Assembly (NCBI RefSeq): GCF_002632615.1
Contig: NZ_NITZ01000004.1
Location: 132,977 to 196,976 of the forward strand
Reading direction: 5' to 3'
Length of the DNA stretch: 64,000 nucleotides
DNA from: Xenorhabdus miraniensis
Lineage (GTDB): Bacteria > Pseudomonadota > Gammaproteobacteria > Enterobacterales > Enterobacteriaceae
Shown: positions 8,788 to 18,480 of the stretch, piece by piece
Position numbering within the stretch: position 1 is the first letter of the stretch
Layout: each line of letters begins with the position of its first letter
Position numbers and translations under genes: made by a program
Notes under the pieces: generated by a model
Database searches by the model: none
What the model was told of the DNA's origin: nothing
What the model saw: the letters and a program-made list of their open reading frames with translations, nothing else

Positions 8788-9540
8788 TCAATTTAGACCC
8801 GTTTGCCCTGGTAGCCAGACAATAATAAACGCCAGTGCCAGCATACTGGCGTAATTTCGCTCAAGCTTGTCGTATTTTGTTGCTATAGCATGAAAATGTT
8901 TTATTCTGGCAAACGTATTTTCCACTAAATGTCGGTAACGGTATAAACATGTATCAATCTTATTATCGGGTTTTCGGTTGTTTTTCCTGTAGGGAATAAC
9001 TGGCGTTGCACCTTCATGTTCGATGGCATCCCTGAAGACTTCGCTATCGTAGCCCTTAATCTGCAATGACAAAATCCGAGGCGGGGGATTGCGCGACCAG
9101 ACTTTCTGCATGGATGATATCATGAGTTTGACCACCCGAAAGCTCAAAATGCACAGGCAAACCGTAACTGTCTACAGACAAATGGATTTTGGTTGAGAGT
9201 CCTCCACAACTTTTGCCGATGGCTTCATCTTTCTCTGACGCCGCCCCTGAACTAGGCTGATGGGCACGTACAATACCGTCGTCAATGAGGCTGGATAACC
9301 AATTGAAAATAAAATGCAAAGCGCCATTGTTTGACCACGCATTAAAACGTTGAAAGGTGCTATTCCATTTCCCAAATTCGGGGAGGGGGGCAGATCGCGC
9401 CACGGAATTCCGGTTCTCATGTGATAAAGAATGCCTTCAAGGGTCTGGCGATGTGTAGTTTTATGGTAAACAAGTCCAGTCTGTTACATAAAGGCAGATA
9501 GCTTATTCCATTGTGTATCTGTTAACATAGTCTGCGGCAT
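8788..9540 (-). pseudogene. IS5-family transposase, one nonsense and two frameshifts
   Basis: Starting at ATG 9540 (MPQTMLTDTQWNKLSAFM) the minus strand gives a full-length IS5-group (IS427-like) transposase in pieces. They are MRTGIPWRDLP, FNAWSNNGALHFIFNWL, IVRAHQPSSGAASEKDEA, YGLPVHFELSGGQTHDI, GYDSEVFRDAIEHEGATPVI and FARIKHFHAIATKYDKLERN. Damage seen: TAA at codon 19 (9484-9486), a shift in a C/G-run near 9385-9395, and an extra T after VIAD (TAA at 9056-9058). Terminal inverted repeats were not recognised. Confidence 0.85.
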
Positions 9541-9676
9541 GATGGTGAGGTTGGGTTATTTTTTGGCGAAAACAATTATACCTAGTCATCATGCTGTTCA
9601 ATAATCCTTCGCAAAACATCAACACGTCCTAGTGCTGAGAAAATTTCTTACGGCTGTAGGACTAAGTACCAGAATG

Positions 9677-10636
9677 TCACGCAGGCAATAATTGTAAAAT
9701 AGTTGGTATTGTGACCAGTGCAATAAGCAGAGAAATGATAATGGAAAAAGAAATAACTTCCTGTTTAAAACCATATTTATTAGCAAAAACATAAACTCCT
9801 GCTCCGATAGGCTGTGCAGCCATGACAATCGCGGTAATTAGCCAAATATTATTTACCTGCTGCATACCAAATAGATAGTAAGCACAGATAAACGTAATCA
9901 ACGGCTGTATCCCTAGTTTGAGTAACAACATCGGCATAGCCAGTTTTAACGTCTTTCCGTTGATATGCTCTTTGGCCTTCAGCCGAGATAATCCCAACCC
10001 CAAAGCGAACAGTGCTGTTGGACCTGCGGCATTACCAAGAAATTCAGCAAATGTTTGCAAAAACATCGGAACGGGAATGCCGAAACAAACAAAAATCAAT
10101 CCCGCAATCACTGAGATAGTTAAAGGATTACTCAATGTCGTCTTTAATGCCCCAACGAGACTTTGATTAATGGATATTCTTCCAGCCGATTGGTGAGTAG
10201 AAAAAATATCGTAAGTAATGATAACAGCCATGATAGCAGGAATGTTATGCAAAATTGTTGCAATAGCAGCAGGAAGCGCAGCAGACTCACCATAAACCGA
10301 AATCAGTATTGGAACCCCCATATACCCAGTTGTACCATAACATGCACCCATACTCAGTATCGATGATTGTGGCAAACCAATCCCCATGACTTTTGCCATC
10401 AACATTCCCAAAACATACACGACACAAATACCAGCAAGAGTAGCAGCAATAAAACCCCACTGTTGCAATTCACTAATTTCTGCACGAGCAATAGCAAGAA
10501 ACAATAAGGCAGGGAGTGCAATATAGAGTACATAATCATTGATCAACTTATCGGAAAGCCCACTATCAGGACGCAAACGTCCAAAGCAATACCCAATAAA
10601 TATAACCAGAAATATTGGTGCAACTATCATAAACAT
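9677..10636 (-). CDS. AEC-family (auxin efflux carrier-like) permease
   Basis: Inner-membrane secondary transporter of 319 aa with about ten hydrophobic segments. The N-terminal five-helix half carries the family marker LSDKLINDYVLYIALPALLF and the Asn/Gly-rich GACYGTTGYMGVPI. The second half carries NPLTISVIAGLIF, AAGPTALFALGLGLS and QPIGAGVYVFANKYG. Bacterial members move malonate, malate or other carboxylates (MdcF/MleP-type), which fits the neighbouring carboxylate-type enzyme, but the substrate is inference. It follows the DRE-TIM gene on the same strand across a 68-base gap that contains a large palindrome. The start is the ATG at 10636. Confidence 0.85.
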   Translation of the reverse strand: MFMIVAPIFLVIFIGYCFGRLRPDSGLSDKLINDYVLYIALPALLFLAIARAEISELQQWGFIAATLAGICVVYVLGMLMAKVMGIGLPQSSILSMGACYGTTGYMGVPILISVYGESAALPAAIATILHNIPAIMAVIITYDIFSTHQSAGRISINQSLVGALKTTLSNPLTISVIAGLIFVCFGIPVPMFLQTFAEFLGNAAGPTALFALGLGLSRLKAKEHINGKTLKLAMPMLLLKLGIQPLITFICAYYLFGMQQVNNIWLITAIVMAAQPIGAGVYVFANKYGFKQEVISFSIIISLLIALVTIPTILQLLPA

Positions 10637-10671
10637 TTAAAGCCAACCTCATATTAGTTTAATATATGGTG

Positions 10672-10705
10672 ACATACTCCCCCAGATTTAACTGGGGGGA
10701 TATGT
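10672..10705. terminator. Composite palindrome at the 3' end of the DRE-TIM gene
   Basis: Inner stem CCCCCAG / CTGGGGG (10679-10685 with 10692-10698) around ATTTAA, with an outer pair ACATA / TATGT. It touches the stop codon of the upstream minus-strand gene and lies before the permease. No T-run follows on the minus strand, so it may attenuate or process the mRNA rather than stop it. It could also be the end of a small mobile repeat. Confidence 0.5.
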
Positions 10706-11934
10706 TATTTTAAGAACTCCCTAGTATATTTTCCAACAGAAGATGTATATAAAACATCTGTAGCATAGAACTGCTCTAACTGATTTCTAATTTGCTCAAA
10801 TTCCTTTTCTTTTCTTGAGTAAATTTCAACCAGAATGCTATCAAATCTTTCTTTTACTTGCTGAACAAGACTAGGATCATTCGCAGCATCAAGCAACCCT
10901 TCATCAGACATGATTTTTTGTAATGTTGCATCATGTAATCCTATGCTGTTCAAAAAATAAGGTATATCACGAGCAGCGCCAAGGAATGAAGGAATATTAG
11001 CTACTCCCATATTTTCTTGCTCAACAATATGCCCACTGACTGGTTTATACAAATCAGGAATAGATAAAAATGTACGTTCAGTCAATCGTGCCGCATCTAA
11101 TACAAGAGAACTATCAAGATATTTATCCTTAATAGAAATTGATTTCTCTTTGAAAATAAAATTTAGAATTTCAATTGCGGGCAACCCAGATCTATTTCCA
11201 GTACCAGCAAATCCTCCTTCAATTAAATTGAAGCCGTTATAAATAGATACTAACGCATTTTGTAGTCCCAAACCTCTATCATTATGGGCATGCAGGCAAA
11301 AATTGACCAAAGGGTAATCATGGCGTAGGTTAGCAGCCAGTATAGCCATTGCTTCAGGGTATATCGTTCCTAATGAATCATTAATTCGAACTACATTGAT
11401 ATCCATATGTAGTGTTCGATCAATCTCTTTTATTATTTTTTCATAAGATACTTCATCTACTCCTGAACTAAAATTGTTTAGCAAACTCACTCTAAAATTT
11501 GTAAAACCATAGCCACGAAGCTCTTCAGTTGCTCTTTCAAATGTTTTTTCATCTGATTTATGCGAAACCATTCCAAAACTGATAGTTACATATTTTTTAA
11601 ATTCATCAGGAAAATATTTAAATTGCTTCATAAGAGGTTCATGACAATTTAATAACATGATAAACGAAAATTTAGCATCAGATGGGAGTTTATTTTTATG
11701 AACAAGCTGCTTTATAACAGAGGCTAAATCTGTTGGATCTTTTGGACCAGAGCCAAAAACAATGTCTCTTACCCCAGTTTCAAATATAGTCGATATTAAG
11801 GGGATTTTTCTATCTGTTTGAACCGAAAAAGGACACCTTTCAGAGCCTTCTCTCAGTGTTTCATCCAAAATGCCATCAATATTAAAATTTGAGAATCGTG
11901 GTTTATGATTCTTAGGTAATGTCAATAAGGCCAT
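10705..11934 (-). CDS. DRE-TIM metallolyase (HMGL / isopropylmalate synthase-like)
   Basis: 409-aa TIM-barrel enzyme of the pyruvate-carboxyltransferase/HMG-CoA-lyase family. Seen: the metal motif DETLREG (D24, R28, E29), the HAHND metal site (H215, H217) and a glycine-rich loop GFAGTGNRSG (241-250) matching the GxGxRxGN element. An all-helical C-terminal extension follows (about 300-409), ending EFLK. It lacks the allosteric LeuA domain of the nearby leuA and is very different from it. Members condense acetyl-CoA with a 2-oxoacid (homocitrate, citramalate, isopropylmalate) or run the lyase reaction; the substrate here is unknown. Divergent LysR gene and downstream permease suggest a regulated uptake/conversion unit. 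Codon use is clearly AT-richer than neighbouring leuA/leuB, suggesting transfer. Confidence 0.8.
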   Translation of the reverse strand: MALLTLPKNHKPRFSNFNIDGILDETLREGSERCPFSVQTDRKIPLISTIFETGVRDIVFGSGPKDPTDLASVIKQLVHKNKLPSDAKFSFIMLLNCHEPLMKQFKYFPDEFKKYVTISFGMVSHKSDEKTFERATEELRGYGFTNFRVSLLNNFSSGVDEVSYEKIIKEIDRTLHMDINVVRINDSLGTIYPEAMAILAANLRHDYPLVNFCLHAHNDRGLGLQNALVSIYNGFNLIEGGFAGTGNRSGLPAIEILNFIFKEKSISIKDKYLDSSLVLDAARLTERTFLSIPDLYKPVSGHIVEQENMGVANIPSFLGAARDIPYFLNSIGLHDATLQKIMSDEGLLDAANDPSLVQQVKERFDSILVEIYSRKEKEFEQIRNQLEQFYATDVLYTSSVGKYTREFLK

Positions 11935-12077
11935 ATCGTAACCTCTTTTTTTAATTTATTTTATTTTTATTAAAAAATATTCAGCTCAACAATGTTGCCA
12001 AAGTGTTCTTTTTTTGTTAAATGAATAATTTCTTTCTTATCATTGAATTTATCAATAATAGTGACAAGGGCGGTGCT

Positions 12078-12971
12078 ATGAAGCAGGGGACTAGTACTAA
12101 TCATTTCAATGGACGCAGTATTACTCTTGAGCAACTACGTGCCTTTGTGTTTGTTGCTACACATGGAGGATTTGCTAAAGCTGGCGAAGAATTGGGGAGA
12201 ACACAATCTACACTCAGCTTCAGTATTAAACGGCTTGAAGATGATATTGGTTGCCGTTTAATCGATAGGCGTCAGGGGCATATTATTGGGTTAACTGATG
12301 AGGGGAAGCAGCTTTTACCTGCTGCAAAGGAAATTCTTTCCCGTATGACGCAAGCGTTACAATTAGTGAAAAAATTCCAATTGAGAAGCAAAATTGCGCT
12401 CGGTGTACCTAATGATTTCAGTATTACAAAACTGCACAAAGCAATTTCTTGGTATCTTACTGCACATCCTGAATTAAAAATAGAGATCACTGCTGCTTCA
12501 TCGCTTACACTTTCTGCTCTACTGGAAAAACAACAATTAGATATGGCGATAACAAAAGAAATAGCAGGAAGACCGATTAACACCAATGATAAAAGTATTT
12601 TACTCGTTGAACCATTGCACTGGGTTGCCTCAGAGGCCTTAAATTTCAGCGAACTCCAAGAAATTCCTCTGGTTATTTTTCCCAAGGGTTGTGTTATCCG
12701 CCAATACGCAACAAAAATGCTGGATCATGTGAACAAACCGTACTTCTTTTCGTATGTCAGTTCTTCCTTTGAGGACATAAGAAGTGCAATATCACATGGT
12801 TTGGGAATTGGGTTACTACCACGCAGTGCATTAACCGATGACCAATGCGTACTATCCACCAAACATGGAGTTCCTAGTGCTCCAGCCATTCAGCTTATTT
12901 TACATGTTGCAGATCAAAGTGATTTGCACACACATTTTGCTGATTATCTACGCCTCTCATTATCAGACTAA
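12078..12971 (+). CDS. LysR-type transcriptional regulator of the adjacent island
   Basis: 297 aa from ATG 12078 (GGGCGG upstream); the frame is open to 12021 but without a better site. Seen: N-terminal winged helix with the LysR signature ([20 protein letters not shown], then [16 protein letters not shown]) and a periplasmic-binding-like effector domain (from about residue 95), including a [13 protein letters not shown] motif. It is divergent from the DRE-TIM gene with a 143-base gap, the standard arrangement for a LysR regulator of that gene and the permease. Effector unknown. Its last four bases overlap the end of the sgrR 5' remnant on the other strand. Confidence 0.85.
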   Translation: MKQGTSTNHFNGRSITLEQLRAFVFVATHGGFAKAGEELGRTQSTLSFSIKRLEDDIGCRLIDRRQGHIIGLTDEGKQLLPAAKEILSRMTQALQLVKKFQLRSKIALGVPNDFSITKLHKAISWYLTAHPELKIEITAASSLTLSALLEKQQLDMAITKEIAGRPINTNDKSILLVEPLHWVASEALNFSELQEIPLVIFPKGCVIRQYATKMLDHVNKPYFFSYVSSSFEDIRSAISHGLGIGLLPRSALTDDQCVLSTKHGVPSAPAIQLILHVADQSDLHTHFADYLRLSLSD

Positions 12972-13237
12972 TGACAGTATAAGTATCGAATAAAGCTCCT
13001 CCTGTCCACACACAAGCCGTTGCTCTCGATTTTTCTTAAGCACAACAGTTTTCCTCGCCCCGCTTCTGCATGCCATTGTAACCAGCCCGCTTGCTGCATG
13101 TTATTCAATAAGGAACGGATGTGACGACGTGAGCAATGAAGAATATCCGCCAGTGATTGCAAGGTGGTTTCAGTTTTTTTGCCTTGATAATGTTGCCATA
13201 ATCGGATGAATTGTTGTTGTAAGCGAGAGGTCGGCAT
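12968..13237 (-). pseudogene. sgrR: sgrR 5' remnant (N-terminal DNA-binding part of SgrR)
   Basis: From ATG 13237 the frame reads [20 protein letters not shown], then [21 protein letters not shown], then AEAGRGK. This matches the N-terminal winged-helix domain of SgrR, the activator of the glucose-phosphate stress sRNA SgrS. Similarity ends after about 70 residues; the last 20 or so are unrelated read-through to a stop at 12968. SgrR is about 550 aa in E. coli. The last 60 codons are found 5.9 kb away (6867-7049) on the same strand. A truncated DNA-binding protein could still be made but would lack the sugar-sensing domain. Confidence 0.88.
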
Positions 13238-13375
13238 AAAAGGGGAACTCCACTGATTTTTTCATCAATTTTTGTTTCCTTATATTAAGCCGATAATGAA
13301 CAGGAATTAAAGTAGTTCAGGAGAGAGGATTTCTCTCACTGACTCCCGGTTTTTTTGAGTAATGGTATTTTTACC

Positions 13376-13405
13376 AGCCAGTAAGTTATCTTACTGGCTC
13401 TTTTC
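13376..13405. terminator. Strong hairpin after leuB
   Basis: Ten-base perfect stem AGCCAGTAAG / CTTACTGGCT with a 4-base TTAT loop, 14 bases beyond the leuB stop. The T-rich side (CTTTTC) is on the plus strand. It may terminate leu transcription or be the surviving terminator of a lost plus-strand gene (setA lies there in E. coli). Confidence 0.6.
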
Positions 13406-13412
13406 ATTAAAC

Positions 13413-16153
<2,741 letters not shown>

Positions 16154-16216
16154 GTTGTGCTCCTGTCAAATAGGCGATGATGTTTTATTCTTGTACGTCG
16201 TCCAGGTAAAAAAAAA

Positions 16217-16240
16217 CCCGCGCCATGCGCGGGTTTTTTG
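16217..16240 (-). terminator. leu operon attenuator (leader terminator)
   Basis: Stem CCCGCGC / GCGCGGG with a CAT loop, flanked by A-runs on the plus strand, hence a U-run on the minus-strand transcript. It lies between leuL and leuA, exactly where the E. coli leu attenuator is. Confidence 0.92.
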
Positions 16241-16258
16241 TTTCTGGTGGAGGTTAAC

Positions 16259-16342
16259 TTAACTTTTACCTGCACCCACCAGCATACCGCGCACATTGAA
16301 GGCGATAAGTAGTAGGCTTAGTAGGTGAATGGAAAGAATCAT
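16259..16342 (-). CDS. leuL: leu operon leader peptide
   Basis: 27-codon frame from ATG 16342, beginning MILSIHLLSLLLIAF and ending VGAGKS. Eight of 27 residues are leucine, with a concentrated run HLLSLLL that uses CTA and CTT codons, the stalling signal for leucine starvation. It is followed by the attenuator hairpin at 16217-16240 and then leuA, the standard transcription-attenuation layout. Sequence differs from the E. coli leader, as is usual, but length (27 against 28) and position agree. Confidence 0.9.
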   Translation of the reverse strand: MILSIHLLSLLLIAFNVRGMLVGAGKS

Positions 16343-16695
16343 GTAAGTTAACCTTTATAAATTTGTTAATTGGGTTTTAACTGTCAGTTTATTTATAGAT
16401 ACGTTATCTGAAAAACAATGTCAAGCATGATAAGCATGAATTCAGCGTTAAATATGTTCATCATTGGTTTTTTATTGAACACGATTTGGATTTGGTGACT
16501 ATTTTTTACATTTTTAGCGATGTTTTTATCTATTTTTCATATCTATATATGGAGTAAAATCCGGCACTGATGGATGATAGAATGTGTAGTCTGTTATTTT
16601 AACCTGTCGTTTTTACGTGGTTTTTAATACGATCGTTTAAATATGGCGGTATAAAAATGGATATGCACTGATGGATTTGAAGGAACAAAGATAAG

Positions 16696-16812
16696 ATGGA
16701 TTTTAGCTATAGTGTTTCTAGGTATAGTGTTTCTAGGTATAGTATTTTTAGGTATAGTGTTTTTAGATACAGTGTTTCTAGATTAATAAATCATAACCAT
16801 ATAGAATATTAA
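16696..16812 (+). CDS. Possible 38-residue small protein made of YSVSR repeats
   Basis: ATG 16696 opens MDFS followed by five pentapeptides (YSVSR, YSVSR, YSIFR, YSVFR, YSVSR) and a short tail ending HIEY before TAA. AAGGA lies 11 bases before the ATG, a usable but not ideal ribosome site. The peptide would be basic and aromatic-rich. The frame exists because the underlying DNA is a 15-bp tandem repeat, so it may be incidental; third-position changes (TAT/TAC, AGG/AGA) occur but so do amino-acid changes. It could be a leader of leuO, 445 bases downstream. No known family. Confidence 0.3.
   Translation: MDFSYSVSRYSVSRYSIFRYSVFRYSVSRLINHNHIEY
16708..16782. repeat. 15-bp tandem repeat, five copies
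   Basis: Unit TATAGTGTTTCTAGG: copies 1-2 identical, copy 3 TATAGTATTTTTAGG, copy 4 TATAGTGTTTTTAGA, copy 5 TACAGTGTTTCTAGA, with no spacer between copies. Located upstream of leuO. Confidence 0.97.
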
Positions 16813-17256
16813 TAAATTGTGTCTCGATATATTAGAAGAACTAATTTCTGATTAATACTTTGGATTATTTTCCTGATAGAAAATATTAATAGAGAGTTCT
16901 GATAACTAGTTGGAATACAGTCATTTTATTATGAATTTGTTTCTGCTCTTCATTCTGTCATTATTGGCTGCTCGTTTCGAAAGTAAGTCGTTAGTGTAAG
17001 TTGAGTTATTTCTATTCATATATAACGCATTAATATTCATGCTTATAAAAATATTACGGCTACGTAGATAAGAAGGCATTGGTTGTGCTTATTTACTTTT
17101 TGTACAAGGACGAATCTCAATTTACTTTCCAACAAATTGGGATAATTGATCTTATTAATTGGTAAGGCGGTTTGAATGTCAAAATGTTGCATTCAGAAAT
17201 CGTCAGTATTCCATTATTTAATGAGATCACTGCTATAAGTTTAGTGGAGTGAAATA

Positions 17257-18204
17257 ATGACTGAATACAACTTAGTAACTACAGGAAAAAAAGAATCATG
17301 CGATGTCCAATTGCGCAGTGTAGATCTCAATTTGCTTACTGTTTTTGATGCTGTAATGCAAATGCAGAATATCACACGTGCAGCTCAGGCATTAGGAATG
17401 TCACAACCGGCTGTCAGTAATGCAGTAGCACGTTTGAAGACCATGTTTGATGATGAATTATTTGTTCGTTATGGGCGGGGTATTCAGCCAACGGCCAGAG
17501 CAAAACAGCTCTTCGGGCCACTCAGACAGGCACTTCAAATCGTTCATAATGAATTACCCGGAGTGGGGTTTGATCCTGATAATAGCACAAGGATATTTAA
17601 CCTCTCTATTTGTAGCCCGCTTGATATTCGTCTGGCTGCTCAAATTGTCGGACAAATAAAAAAACATTCTTCGAATATTGAAGTTGTCATTAAAACACAA
17701 ATTAGTGGTGATATTGAAAAGCAATTAAAATATCAGGAAATAGAATTCGTAATCAGTTATACCCAATTAGAATCCCCTGATTTTCATAATTATCCTTTGT
17801 TTAATGATGAATTGGTTTTGGCAGTTTCCAATCATCACCCCAGAATTGGAAAACGAATTACCCAGCAGCAATTGCAGGAAGAAAGACATGCTATTGTTGC
17901 ATTGGAGAATGCAGATTCATTCAGCAAGCCTTACTATGAGAGCAAAGAATTATTGCGTTCTGTTTCTTATCAGGGAACGGATCTAAATAGTGTTCTTAAT
18001 ATTGTATCCCAGACTTATTTAGTCGCTATCGTACCAAAATGGATGGTCGAGCATTACTCTGAACAGCTAAATATCTGTTCCGTCCCTTTGCCTAATGGTC
18101 GAATTTCTCGCCCTTGCTATTTGATATGGCATGGTTCAACAGATCGAGATAAAGGCCACCAGTGGATGAAATCATTACTGAGCCATCTTGGCGAACGGGA
18201 ATAA
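17257..18204 (+). CDS. leuO: LeuO, LysR-type global regulator
   Basis: 315 aa. Seen: the LeuO-type N-terminus (VDLNLLTVFDAVMQMQNITRA helix-turn-helix with MSQPAVSNAVARLK) and a C-terminal effector domain. It sits between leuL and ilvI, divergent from the leu operon, as in E. coli. LeuO antagonises H-NS and, in Xenorhabdus/Photorhabdus, is known to influence secondary metabolism; that role is by family, not seen here. Long AT-rich upstream DNA is consistent with silencing. A terminator-like hairpin follows. Confidence 0.93.
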   Translation: MTEYNLVTTGKKESCDVQLRSVDLNLLTVFDAVMQMQNITRAAQALGMSQPAVSNAVARLKTMFDDELFVRYGRGIQPTARAKQLFGPLRQALQIVHNELPGVGFDPDNSTRIFNLSICSPLDIRLAAQIVGQIKKHSSNIEVVIKTQISGDIEKQLKYQEIEFVISYTQLESPDFHNYPLFNDELVLAVSNHHPRIGKRITQQQLQEERHAIVALENADSFSKPYYESKELLRSVSYQGTDLNSVLNIVSQTYLVAIVPKWMVEHYSEQLNICSVPLPNGRISRPCYLIWHGSTDRDKGHQWMKSLLSHLGERE

Positions 18205-18216
18205 AATAAAAGTATG

Positions 18217-18264
18217 AAGAGCCCTGTTCTGGTCATGATGACTGGCATAGGGCTCTTAGTCTTT
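18217..18264 (+). terminator. Terminator after leuO
   Basis: Nine-base stem AAGAGCCCT / AGGGCTCTT (18217-18225 with 18249-18257), a large loop, then AGTCTTTTG. It begins 13 bases after the leuO stop. Confidence 0.65.
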
Positions 18265-18480
18265 TGACTCTTCTTACGACATTTATCTCTGTTTATCTGT
18301 AGTTATTCGACAAATCCTGCAAGTATTTTCTCCTTCAGAGGAAGAAGATATTTAAAATACACTTTCCCCTTTTACTAGGAATAGGTAGACTGCGTTGAAA
18401 TAGCTAACATCTGTAAGCTGAAAAGTAGGCAGCATGCTTGCTGAGTACGCAGAATGAAAATATTTATACAGGAATATATT

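Larger units (their letters stand above)
16343..17256. other. leuL-leuO intergenic region
   Basis: 914 AT-rich bases between the divergent leu operon and leuO. In E. coli the equivalent region is bound by H-NS and LeuO. Here it also carries a five-copy 15-bp tandem repeat within a small open frame (16696-16812). No other gene recognised. Confidence 0.7.

Noticed and set aside
13238..13412. sgrS small RNA divergent from sgrR
   Set aside because: The gap contains hairpins but no ptsG-pairing segment or sgrT frame that I can recognise.
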